Shown here piece by piece: positions 35,884 to 44,173 of a stretch of DNA of 64,000 nucleotides. The translations under genes were made by a program, and so were the position numbers. The notes under the pieces are model-generated. The model was not told the origin of the DNA. It saw only the letters and a program-made list of their open reading frames with translations, and did not search any database. The number at the start of each line of letters is the position of its first letter. The first letter of the stretch is position 1. This stretch comes from CBDFKU01 sp965248975. Lineage in GTDB: Bacteria > Chloroflexota > Dehalococcoidia > Lucifugimonadales > JAGWBF01. The stretch is taken from positions 124,001 through 188,000 of the forward strand of contig CBDFKU010000019.1 in the NCBI GenBank assembly GCA_965248975.1, in the 5' to 3' direction.

Positions 35884-37341
35884 CTAGGCCGTGGATACTT
35901 GAGTGGAGAGGCAGGCTTGGGGTCTCCACGCCTTCCAGAGGGTGCGGAGGTTGAAGGCGATAGCAAGCACCGTCCATTCGGCCTTCACGTTGGCAAGGCC
36001 ACGCAACAGGAACCTCCGTGCCCTCAGTTGCTCCTTAAAGATTCCGAAGACGGGTTCGATCAACTGCTTTCTCAGATTGTAAGCCGTCCTGGCTGCCTCG
36101 GTAGACATCCATTCTCTGTGATCCCGCAGTGCACGGTCGTATGGTCCGATTTCTAGTTTGCGTCCCCGTTGGTAGTCCCTGGTGCAGACTCCAAAAGCGG
36201 GGCAGTTGCGGCAGGCGGAGACAGAGACTGGTCGGTATACCCGGACCGGCATTCCTTTGTTTGTCGACGAACTGGAGAAGCGCAATCTCTTTCCCTGAGG
36301 ACAGATGTAGCTGTCGTTATCCTCGTCATAGGTGAATCGGTCCTTATGATAGGGGTTGTCCAGAGGTCGGGCCATATCCGGCATTGCCACTTGCTGACCT
36401 TTACGGTGACTCGCCTCCAGGTGCCCGCCTCCACAATAGCCGGCGTCAGCCAACGTCACCGGAGTCCTGGTTCCTGTAACACCCTCTGCCTGTTCCATCA
36501 TCGGGGTCAACTGGAAGGCGTCATTGGTTTGGTCCACAACGTCCACGGCGGTCAGCAGCATGCCGGTCGTCTTTCCGCCTGATGCCAGCGGTGAAACCAT
36601 AGCCTGGGCGTTGTAGCTGGGCACGAATCCCTGACGGGTCTTCATAAGTCTTGCGTCCCAATCGGTCAGGTTGATGCGCTTGCGATTCTGCTCAGAAGCC
36701 AACTCGTCCATTGCATGACGAATCTGCTCCCTCAGCACTCTCTTGTTGGCTAACTCCTCCGGCAGATGTAAGGCAGGGGTATCCTCACCTCCTTCGTTCT
36801 GATCTTCAAGGTCGGCTATCGCCTTCCCCACCCTGTTCAATAACCGGCCCAACTCCTCGGCATTGTAGGTCCTATCTCTGGCCGCATTGGCACCCACCTT
36901 AGTTCCGTCAACCGCCTGAACCGCCAGGTCCACCAGTTTCATAGTTACCGCCGTGCGCACTGTGCGCTCGAACAGCTTCCTCATGGCTCGGCGATGATCC
37001 CTGTAGAACCGCCACAGGGTGTTGTGGTCGGGATGCTGCCACCCAGTCAGCCACAGGTACGGTATCTGGTCGCGGCAGGCCGCCTCCAACTTGCGGCAGG
37101 AGCGCATCCCGGTCATGAACCCGTACAACCACACGCTTAGCAAAGCGCGGGGATGGTAGGCCGGCGCTCCCATCGGGTCGCCGTCTATCTCCACGCCGAG
37201 CTCGGCCCAGCCTTCCCTATCCAGTGCGTCCACAAACTCGGCCACGAATCGGGCTGGATGGTCTAACGGCAACAGTTCGTCAAGAGAAGGCGGCAGCAGC
37301 CACATCTGATCGCGGTCCATATCTCGAAGCGGCATCTCCAT
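35884..37341 (-). CDS. IS1182-family transposase
   Basis: A 485-residue DDE transposase. The N-terminal DUF772-type domain reads LLPPSLDELLPLDHPARFVA and YHPRALLSVWLYGFMTGMRS. Catalytic residues fit DLAVQAVDGTKVGANAA (first Asp), VTLADAGYCGGGHLEA (second Asp), and the C-terminal ARTAYNLRKQLIEPVFGIFK (Glu). A cysteine cluster (CRNCPAFGVC) is the usual small zinc site. ATG 37341 follows GAAGGAGAG; the upstream ATG at 37374 lacks a site. It appears functional. Confidence 0.92.
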   Translation of the reverse strand: MEMPLRDMDRDQMWLLPPSLDELLPLDHPARFVAEFVDALDREGWAELGVEIDGDPMGAPAYHPRALLSVWLYGFMTGMRSCRKLEAACRDQIPYLWLTGWQHPDHNTLWRFYRDHRRAMRKLFERTVRTAVTMKLVDLAVQAVDGTKVGANAARDRTYNAEELGRLLNRVGKAIADLEDQNEGGEDTPALHLPEELANKRVLREQIRHAMDELASEQNRKRINLTDWDARLMKTRQGFVPSYNAQAMVSPLASGGKTTGMLLTAVDVVDQTNDAFQLTPMMEQAEGVTGTRTPVTLADAGYCGGGHLEASHRKGQQVAMPDMARPLDNPYHKDRFTYDEDNDSYICPQGKRLRFSSSSTNKGMPVRVYRPVSVSACRNCPAFGVCTRDYQRGRKLEIGPYDRALRDHREWMSTEAARTAYNLRKQLIEPVFGIFKEQLRARRFLLRGLANVKAEWTVLAIAFNLRTLWKAWRPQACLSTQVSTA

Positions 37342-37420
37342 CTCTCCTTCGTTGATGTCGCCTCTAAGGTACACCTAACACGGGTTCATTCACCAGGTCC
37401 CTGACTTCTGAGACAGCCTC
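37256..37420 (-). repeat. 165-bp inverted repeat, right copy
   Basis: This is the original copy, continuous with the intact transposase gene. With 35693-35857 it forms a perfect pair, which suggests a very recent event. Confidence 0.9.
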
Positions 37421-37680
37421 CTGGTGACCGCCGACCTGCTTCGCTACGCCCTGGGGCCTCGGCGCTACGCCGGGACCCCGGCAGAGCTGGTGAGGAACGA
37501 ACCCCCCGCACCCGTCGAGACCAAGCCCGGTCCGCTGAGCCTGATGGTCAAGAAGGCGGGTCGCGGCCTGCGCAAGCTGCGCAGGGTCAACAAGAGCAAG
37601 GAACGAGCGCAACGGGCGAAGACCCTTCCGTCCCCACGGCTGGTTCGGGAAGCGTCGGGCCGTAAAGGGGGAGAACGACA
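37421..37680 (+). pseudogene. 3' remnant of a T4SS-region gene cut by IS1182
   Basis: Immediately after the IS end, one frame reads TADLLRYALGPRRYAGTPAE, NEPPAPVETKPGPLSLMVKK and AGRGLRKLRRVNKSKERAQR. This is a basic tail of a protein whose main part is missing. The frame then fades without a stop, and the next gene continues in another frame, so there may also be a shift near 37660. Its position directly upstream of the pilin and VirB4 genes makes a membrane component such as VirB6 a possible source; that is a guess. Confidence 0.4.
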
Positions 37681-37763
37681 AAGAAAACAGGACGCAGCAG
37701 CAGGAGGCCGGCCGCAAGCCCAAGCGCCGGAAGGCCAAGCGCACCCTACTGAGCCTGGTTGCC

Positions 37764-38900
37764 GTGGCGATGCTGGTCGTCGCCATACCCCAGGTCGCCC
37801 TGGCCGACGGCCACTGGGGGTTCGACTTCGAGCCCCCGGAGCCGGTCCACGGACGCAGGCTCTTCATCGAGAGGCTGAGCGTCTCAGGCGACCGCGCCGA
37901 GGTGACCCTGCGGGCTGCTACGAGCCTCGACCTGCGGGTGCGGGCCTACGGCGGCTGGCAGGGACGCCAGCTCCGCTTCTACAGGGCGGCCGACATGAAC
38001 CAGGGAGAGACCGTCACCTACGACCTGCCGCTGTCCGGTGAAGCGCCCTCCTTCACCTTCTCCTGGGAGGACACCCTGGGGCAGGCGGGCGCCCTCACCC
38101 TCAAGGACGAGCAGCTCCCGTACCCCCTGCCCTCGGTGGAGGGGGAGCTCTGCGACCTCCGCGTCGCGTCCCTCGGCTGGAGGCCGGGGCGCATCAAGGG
38201 GGTGATCGCCTCCGACTGCGTATCCACGACCTTGGAGACCATCAGCCTCCAGACGGTTGCCGGACATGACAGCGTCACGGAGCTGGCCGTCATGGACGCC
38301 GCCGTCACCGCCATCACGGGAACCGTCAGCGTCGCGGTTAGGGGTTCTCGCGCGACCGCATCATTCGTCCCAAATGGTGAGACGAGCTTCTCCATGTCCA
38401 TCGGGGACGGGGAAGCGGTCCACAGCGTTGCCATAAACGCCGACCTTCGGGCCGGCCTGGAGGTCGCCCTGCCTCCGCTGGTCCAGCTCACCCATCACCC
38501 GGAGCGGACGGAGCAGGTCATCCGAACAGTGAGCATGGTGCGTCCTGGGGCCAGCGACGGCGTCAGCGAGACGGTGACGTTGACCTGCGAAGACGGAACC
38601 ACGGAGGAGCACACCGTCTCGGCCTCCGTCTCCATCCCCAGCGAGGTCTTTCACAGCGACGTGACCATCTCCATCCTCCACCCAGAGCACGTCAAGGCCG
38701 AGCTGGTGGAGCGAGAGCCCCTCACGCCCAGCAGGAGCGAGGCGGCAGCCCTGGCTCTCACCATCGGCTCCGACGACCCCTACGAGGCCCTGGCGCTGCC
38801 GGAACCCGAGCCGGAGCCGGACCCCTCTGAGCAGACCTCCCTCAGCGATGAGGAGGCGCGGGACATCTTCGACATCCTGGGATGGTGGTGGCCGTGGTAA
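37764..38900 (+). CDS. exported or membrane-anchored T4SS-region protein, unknown family
   Basis: A 378-residue frame, first start GTG 37764. Upstream codons in frame extend the leader (KRRKAKRTLLSLVAVAMLVV followed by AIPQVALA), which looks like a signal peptide with basic front. The real start is therefore upstream, hidden by a non-standard codon or by a frameshift near 37660. The mature part is beta-rich (GRRLFIERLSVSGDRAEVTL, VSVAVRGSRATASFVPNGET) with five cysteines. The C-terminus is acidic and Pro-rich (LPEPEPEPDPSEQTSLSDEE), ending DILGWWWPW. It overlaps the pilin gene by 19 nt. It might be an outer channel or pilus-associated protein; I do not recognise it. Confidence 0.6.
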   Translation: MAMLVVAIPQVALADGHWGFDFEPPEPVHGRRLFIERLSVSGDRAEVTLRAATSLDLRVRAYGGWQGRQLRFYRAADMNQGETVTYDLPLSGEAPSFTFSWEDTLGQAGALTLKDEQLPYPLPSVEGELCDLRVASLGWRPGRIKGVIASDCVSTTLETISLQTVAGHDSVTELAVMDAAVTAITGTVSVAVRGSRATASFVPNGETSFSMSIGDGEAVHSVAINADLRAGLEVALPPLVQLTHHPERTEQVIRTVSMVRPGASDGVSETVTLTCEDGTTEEHTVSASVSIPSEVFHSDVTISILHPEHVKAELVEREPLTPSRSEAAALALTIGSDDPYEALALPEPEPEPDPSEQTSLSDEEARDIFDILGWWWPW

Positions 38901-39208
38901 GGCGAGTCATCACGACCCTGCTCCTCACCGGCGCGGCGCTGGCGTCTATGGGCGCTGCGCCGGTGGGGGAGTACGAGATGCTCTGGGCCTTCAACAGCGC
39001 ACTGACGGCGATGGTCTATGCCGCCACCGGCCTGGCGTTCTTCGCCATCGCCTGGGCGGGCTTCGTCCTCATGGCGGAGGGAACCGAGGAGCGGAGCTCA
39101 GGGCGAGCGAGGAACGCCGTCCTGGGGGCGGTCATCGGACTGGTGCTGGTGCTCTCCGCCAAGGGAATCGCCGTGGCGCTGCTCTCCGGCATCGTCCCCA
39201 TCCCATAG
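38882..39208 (+). CDS. VirB2/TrbC-like pilin
   Basis: A 108-residue protein with a signal-type first helix (VITTLLLTGAALASMGAAPV) and two more membrane helices (FNSALTAMVYAATGLAFFAI and ARNAVLGAVIGLVLVLSAKG) around a short polar turn (AEGTEERSSGR). This is the layout of VirB2-class conjugative pilins and of TrbC. It lies just before VirB4, the usual position. ATG 38882 overlaps the end of the previous gene. No peptidase for cyclisation was seen nearby. Confidence 0.75.
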   Translation: MVVAVVRRVITTLLLTGAALASMGAAPVGEYEMLWAFNSALTAMVYAATGLAFFAIAWAGFVLMAEGTEERSSGRARNAVLGAVIGLVLVLSAKGIAVALLSGIVPIP

Positions 39209-39223
39209 CAAAGGAGAACCCAT

Positions 39224-41548
39224 TTGAGAACATCATTGGAACAGACGAAACGCGTGGCCTTGCACATGGTGCGGAAGGCCAAGGAGGGCGCTTCCAGGCT
39301 GAGGCTCAGTCCCCATTACGCCACCCGGGGATGGACGGCGCTGCGGGCCATACGCGGAGTCCTCCGCAGACCGCGCCCCCACGCTGTCAAGACTACGGCC
39401 GTCGCCGCGCCAAAACCGCCGCCCCTGCTGCCCCGCGCCTTCATGCTCTCACACCTGGAGAACGACGGGCCGGTGCGCCTGGACCGGGTGAAGCTGGGCG
39501 TCTGCGAGGTGCTGGGCCTGGAGCTGGACGAGCCCAAGGTCGGGGCCTTCGCCGGTGCCCTGAACGCCTGCGACTTCCAGGTGCAGCTCCTCGTGCGCCA
39601 ACACCCGCCCGGCCTGGAACGGCTCCGCAGGGAGCTGCTTGCGGCGCAGCCGGCGGACCTGCCCCAACAGGCGCGAGAGGCGGCGGATTCGCTGCAACGG
39701 TTGTTGACCGAGCTTGAGACCCGCGACGGCATCCTGGACCGGCGCTTCTACGCCGTATGCGCCTTCGAGCGGTCCGACGAGCTGCGCTCGCTGCTGGCCA
39801 AGGCGGGGCTCTCGGTGCATCCCCTCGGCGGACGCACGCTTCGGATGCTTCTGCTGGCCTCAGCCCTGGGCGGCTCGCCCTCGGAGATCGACGAGGACTC
39901 TCCCATAGAGGTCGAGGTGAACCGACGCCACCTCCGCATCGGGGGACACCTGACCCGATCAATGCACCTGGGCCGCTGGCCCCGCTCGCTTGCGCCAGGG
40001 TTCCTCCAGAGCCTCATGGCGACCGGCGTCCCGATGGACCTCTCCATCCACCTGGGACCCATACCGGCAGAGCAGGCATCCCGCACGCTGGAGTGGCAGA
40101 AGGTCAGGTTCGAGTCGGCCCAGTCCTTCTCCATGCACCGGGGCCGCACCCTCTCCCCCGAGGCGGAGGTCGCCCTGGAGGACGTTTCCCGCCTGCGTGA
40201 CGAGGTGCAGCGGGGCAGGGAGCGCCTCTTTCATGCGTCTCTGTCCGTCACGCTCCATGCAAAGGACGAGACATTCCTGAAGGAGATGACCCAGCGGGCG
40301 AGGGCGCATTTCGCGGCGACCCTTGGCAAGCTGGACCTGCTCACCTTTCGGCAGCGCGAGGGGCTGCTGTCCACCCTTCCTTTGGCGCTCAACGCCGTGG
40401 CGGTGTGGCGAACGTTGGACACCTCGTCCCTGGCTAGGCTCTTTCCCTTCTCTCCCCCCGACCTGGACACGAGGAGCGGCACCCTCATGGGCATCGACCT
40501 TCGGGCCTGCTCGCCGGTGGTCTACGACGCCTTCGACGGCACCCACCTGAACGCGAATACGGCAGTCCTCGCGCGGTCAGGGTCGGGAAAATCCTTCGCC
40601 ACCAAGCTGGGAGTGCTCAGGGGCCTGACCCGTGGCGTCACCGCCTACATCATCGACCCCGAGGGAGAGTACGCGGACATGGCCCGCGCCGCAGGCGGCC
40701 GGGTCATCTCACCAGGCATCGAAGGCCAGGGGATGAACCCCTTCGTCATCGCGCGGGGCGATCCGGAGGAGCTCCTCCAGCGCATCGGCAGCCTCAGACG
40801 GCTCATCGAGGTGATGGTGGGCGAAAGACTCAGCGCCGAGCGCCGGGCGTCCCTCGACCACGCCCTGGCCTCCTACTACGCCGAGCCCAGGGAGCGCACC
40901 GGCTTCAAGGACTTCTATGCGTTCCTCGAAGGCAACGACGGGAACGACATGGCCAAGCTGCTCCAGCCCTTCGCCACCGGCAGCCTGAAGCACCTCCTCT
41001 CCGACGAGGGGGACGATCTCCTCTCCAGCGAGGCGTCGGTCACGGTCTTCGACCTGCGCCTCCTGGAGCCGGAGCTTCGCCCCGCCGCCGCAATGGTCTG
41101 CACCGAGACGGTGTGGGCGGCGGCCCAGGACCCCAAGCCCCGTCTCCTGGTGGTGGACGAGGTTTGGAGCATCATGCAGCACGCCGAGGGGGCCGCCTTC
41201 ATGGTCTCCATGGCCAAACGCGCCCGCAAGCACCGCCTCGGGCTCCATTTCATCACCCAGGACGTGCAGGACCTCCTCTCCGAGGATCCCTCCCAGCCCA
41301 TATCGGGTCATTCGGGACGGGCCTTGCTCCAGAACGCCGCCTTCAAGCTCCTGCTCCAGCAGGACGCCGCGGCCATATCCACCGTAGGCGACGCCTTCGA
41401 CCTGCCCGCCGAGCAGCAGCGGTGGCTCCTGTCGTGTCCCAGGGGAGACGGGCTCCTCATCGCAAGGGGAGGCAGATTCCCCATCCGCATCGAGGCCACC
41501 CCGGAGGAGAAAGAGGTCATCGAGTGGCGGCCTGGTATCCACAGATAG
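39224..41548 (+). CDS. VirB4/TraC-type conjugation ATPase
   Basis: A 774-residue ATPase that powers pilus assembly and substrate transport at the inner face of the membrane. The N-terminal half (about 60-400) is the VirB4 domain with long helices (FLKEMTQRARAHFAATLGKL). The motor has Walker A VLARSGSGKSFATKLGVLRG, then YIIDPEGEYADMARAAGG, Walker B LLVVDEVWSIM and LHFITQDVQDLL. It starts with TTG 39224, preceded by AAAGGAGAACCCA. It is followed after 27 nt by the coupling ATPase. No membrane helix is obvious, so membrane contact may be through partners. Length and motifs agree with the family. Confidence 0.93.
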   Translation: MRTSLEQTKRVALHMVRKAKEGASRLRLSPHYATRGWTALRAIRGVLRRPRPHAVKTTAVAAPKPPPLLPRAFMLSHLENDGPVRLDRVKLGVCEVLGLELDEPKVGAFAGALNACDFQVQLLVRQHPPGLERLRRELLAAQPADLPQQAREAADSLQRLLTELETRDGILDRRFYAVCAFERSDELRSLLAKAGLSVHPLGGRTLRMLLLASALGGSPSEIDEDSPIEVEVNRRHLRIGGHLTRSMHLGRWPRSLAPGFLQSLMATGVPMDLSIHLGPIPAEQASRTLEWQKVRFESAQSFSMHRGRTLSPEAEVALEDVSRLRDEVQRGRERLFHASLSVTLHAKDETFLKEMTQRARAHFAATLGKLDLLTFRQREGLLSTLPLALNAVAVWRTLDTSSLARLFPFSPPDLDTRSGTLMGIDLRACSPVVYDAFDGTHLNANTAVLARSGSGKSFATKLGVLRGLTRGVTAYIIDPEGEYADMARAAGGRVISPGIEGQGMNPFVIARGDPEELLQRIGSLRRLIEVMVGERLSAERRASLDHALASYYAEPRERTGFKDFYAFLEGNDGNDMAKLLQPFATGSLKHLLSDEGDDLLSSEASVTVFDLRLLEPELRPAAAMVCTETVWAAAQDPKPRLLVVDEVWSIMQHAEGAAFMVSMAKRARKHRLGLHFITQDVQDLLSEDPSQPISGHSGRALLQNAAFKLLLQQDAAAISTVGDAFDLPAEQQRWLLSCPRGDGLLIARGGRFPIRIEATPEEKEVIEWRPGIHR

Positions 41549-41575
41549 CTCACGCAAAGAAAGGAAGGCACACCC

Positions 41576-44173
41576 ATGAAACTCAATCCCATGAACATCC
41601 TGTTTGGAAACGATCGCAACAAGAAGCCCGCGGTGCTGCTGGCGGTGACGCCGCCCCGCACCGGGGAGCGCACCCTGCTGGGCGTTGAGAACCTGCTCCA
41701 GTCCATCCCCGTCCCTGAGCCCTTCTCCCTGGAGATAGTCGGGCACATGGACGGGGTGACCCTTATGGCCCGCTGCCAGGGCGAGGAGGCCGTCAAGGGC
41801 CAACTCACGGCCCACTACCCCCAGGCCCGCATCCAGGAGGTGCCCGAGGAGGAGGACCCCCTGCGCCTGGGAGAGGGCGAGCAGGCGTGGTCCATGACGC
41901 TGAGAACCGACGGACCCGAGTACCTACCCCTACGGACCTTCCGGGACGACGACCTCCTCGACCCAGGCTCAGACCCCCTCATCGCCCTCCTGGGCGCACT
42001 GTCGGCCCTCAAGGAGGGAGAGCGGATCGTTGCCCGTCTGCTGCTGCGATCCCTGGGTCCCGACTGGTCTGCCGCCCATCTGGAGAAGGCCCACAGGCGT
42101 CCGGGCATGGAGCCCAGGGACCCCTCCTACACCTACACCACCAAGCCCCTCCAGACCGACGGGGTGACGATGGCCCTCCTGGGGGTGGGAGCATTGGCCG
42201 CCCTGCGGGGCTACTTCTGGATACAGGCAGGGGAGACCTGGAAGGCAGCGGCCCTGGGCGCTGGCGCGGTCTTGGGTATCGTGGTGGCGGGCTGGGCCTG
42301 GTGGCGCTGGAAGCGGGCTCGCTCCCGCGTCCACGACCCTCTACTAATAAAGGAGAAGGTCAGCCGCATCGCCTTCGACGCCGAGCTTCAGGTCACCACC
42401 ATCCTGCCCCCGGACACGCGGCCCCAGCGCGGCAAGGAGCTGCTGGACCCGGTGGTTGCGGCCTACCGCCACTACGACAACCCCGCAGGAGCCCGCCTAC
42501 AGGTGGGCAGGATCCGGCCCGCCACACCCAACGCATCCCTGCATCCCCCAGGCCCCGGACTCTTCGGAAAGAGAAGCGTCCTGGGCGTGCGTGAGGTGGC
42601 CGCCCTGTGGCACCCGCCGGGGGCAAGGGACGAGACGCCCCTGGTGGAGCGCTCAGGGGCGAAGGTGCTCCTTCCCTCGGCCAGGGGGGTCAAGGGAGGC
42701 GCTCTGGTGGGAGACGCCACGGCGGGAGCGCCGCGTCCCATCCACTTCCCCGGCGACCTGCTCAGACGCCACCACCTCTACGTGGCAAGAACCCGCATGG
42801 GCAAGTCCACCCTCATGCACCACGTCGTCGCCCACAAGCTGAGGGAGAAGGCGGCGGGAAGGGACTCAGACGCCATCGTCGTGATAGACCCCCACACCGA
42901 CCTCGTTGACGGGCTGCTCCGCCACGTCCCCGAATCCCTCGCAGGCCAGGTACGCCTCATCGACCTGGCCGACGACTCCCAGGCCCCCGGCATCAACCTG
43001 CTGGACACCCGGATATTTTCCGATAGAGACAGGACCGCCGACTCGGTGGTCAGGGTCGCCAAGGGCCTGTGGGACCAGTGGGGGCCGAGGATGCAGTCCA
43101 TCCTGGAGCAGACGGTCAAGACCCTCCACGAGGCCAACGAGCACACCTCGACGGACGCAGATGAGCAGTACACCATCCTGGACGGGCTCAAGCTGCTCTC
43201 CGACGAAACATTCAAGGACAGGGTGCTGGCCAAGGTCAGCGACCCCTATCTGCTGGAGTGGTGGAGCCGCGACTTCGGGCAATGGCACCGCCAGTACAAG
43301 GCGGAGGCGTTGGCCCCCGTCCAGACCCGCCTCTCCTACTACGCATCCTCCAAGCGGGCTCGCGCCATCCTCGGTCAGTCCCGCTCCACCATCGACATGC
43401 GCCAAGTGATCCTCGAAGGCGGTGTGCTCCTGGTCTCCACCTCCCAGGGGACGGCGGGCAGGGACGTGGCCGCCCTGGTGGGCGCGTCCCTCCTCAATCT
43501 GGTGGACGCAGTGATACGGGAGCAGGGCGGCATGCCCATTGAGAAACGGCGCGGTGCGCTTGTGGTGGTTGACGAGATGCAGTCCATGCCCGGCGTGGAC
43601 TACGAGACCATGCTCAGCGAGCTTGGCAAGTTCGGGGCCAGCTTCATCCTGGCCACCCAGAGCCTGGCGAAGCTCTCCGACCTCTCCCGCACCATGCAGG
43701 ACACGCTCCTGGCCAACATCGGCTGCCTCTGTGTCTTCCAGGTGGCCGGAGCCGACGCCCGGACGCTGGTCTGGGAGCTGGGCAAGGACCGGGTGTCCGA
43801 GGACGACATCACCTCCCTGCCCGTCCACCACTGCTACGTCAGGGCCACCGTGGGGACCGAGCGAATGCCCGCCTTCTCCATGATGGTGCGCAAGCCCGAG
43901 CCGGGCAGTCCTGAGACCGCCGCCCGCATCCGCGCCGCCACGTCCCGTTACACCACCTCGGCCCAGCACATCGCCGACAAGGACGCCGGGCCGCAGAAGC
44001 TCGTGGACGACTACCACGCCGGCCTCGAGGCCCTCAAGAACGGCCATGCTCCCACACAAGGAGGGAAGACCGCCTCTGATGAGACCCCGAAGCGAAAGGA
44101 CCAGCGTTCCAAGCGGGACCAGGCCGCCGAAAGCGCCGAGGCGGAGGCTGCGGAGGAGGAGCAGGACGCATGA
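41576..44173 (+). CDS. conjugative coupling-type ATPase, TraG/VirD4-HerA-like (copy 2)
   Basis: An 865-residue paralogue of the protein at 21857-24475. The shared blocks include AVTPPRTGERTLLGVENLL, DPLLIKEKVSRIAFDAELQV, HHLYVARTRMGKSTLMHH (Walker A), DPHTDLVDGLLRHVP, QTRLSYYASSKRARAILGQS and ALVVVDEMQSMPGVDYETM (Walker B). Two membrane helices lie near 190-240. The order here is VirB4, this ATPase, replication-relaxation protein, so it probably couples the DNA complex to the channel. ATG 41576 follows AAGGAAGGCACACCC. The C-terminus is charged. The two copies differ throughout, so the duplication is old or was brought in by two elements. Confidence 0.87.
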   Translation: MKLNPMNILFGNDRNKKPAVLLAVTPPRTGERTLLGVENLLQSIPVPEPFSLEIVGHMDGVTLMARCQGEEAVKGQLTAHYPQARIQEVPEEEDPLRLGEGEQAWSMTLRTDGPEYLPLRTFRDDDLLDPGSDPLIALLGALSALKEGERIVARLLLRSLGPDWSAAHLEKAHRRPGMEPRDPSYTYTTKPLQTDGVTMALLGVGALAALRGYFWIQAGETWKAAALGAGAVLGIVVAGWAWWRWKRARSRVHDPLLIKEKVSRIAFDAELQVTTILPPDTRPQRGKELLDPVVAAYRHYDNPAGARLQVGRIRPATPNASLHPPGPGLFGKRSVLGVREVAALWHPPGARDETPLVERSGAKVLLPSARGVKGGALVGDATAGAPRPIHFPGDLLRRHHLYVARTRMGKSTLMHHVVAHKLREKAAGRDSDAIVVIDPHTDLVDGLLRHVPESLAGQVRLIDLADDSQAPGINLLDTRIFSDRDRTADSVVRVAKGLWDQWGPRMQSILEQTVKTLHEANEHTSTDADEQYTILDGLKLLSDETFKDRVLAKVSDPYLLEWWSRDFGQWHRQYKAEALAPVQTRLSYYASSKRARAILGQSRSTIDMRQVILEGGVLLVSTSQGTAGRDVAALVGASLLNLVDAVIREQGGMPIEKRRGALVVVDEMQSMPGVDYETMLSELGKFGASFILATQSLAKLSDLSRTMQDTLLANIGCLCVFQVAGADARTLVWELGKDRVSEDDITSLPVHHCYVRATVGTERMPAFSMMVRKPEPGSPETAARIRAATSRYTTSAQHIADKDAGPQKLVDDYHAGLEALKNGHAPTQGGKTASDETPKRKDQRSKRDQAAESAEAEAAEEEQDA

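Larger units (their letters stand above)
35693..37420 (-). mobile_element. IS1182-family insertion sequence with rearranged left end
   Basis: The right end (37420) starts GAGGCTGTCTCAGAAGTCAG, the usual style for IS1182. The left end carries the same 165 bp in inverse orientation (35693-35857), including the start of the transposase gene. A second copy of the 21 bp at 35960-35980 then appears at 35858-35878. The true left end has evidently been replaced by a copy of the right end. The transposase gene is complete. No target duplication is seen; the left flank is LRR gene, the right flank a T4SS-region gene. Confidence 0.85.

Noticed and set aside
42866..44059. 397-codon minus-strand frame opposite the ATPase copy 2
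   Set aside because: The same antisense shadow as in copy 1; it reflects codon bias of the real gene.
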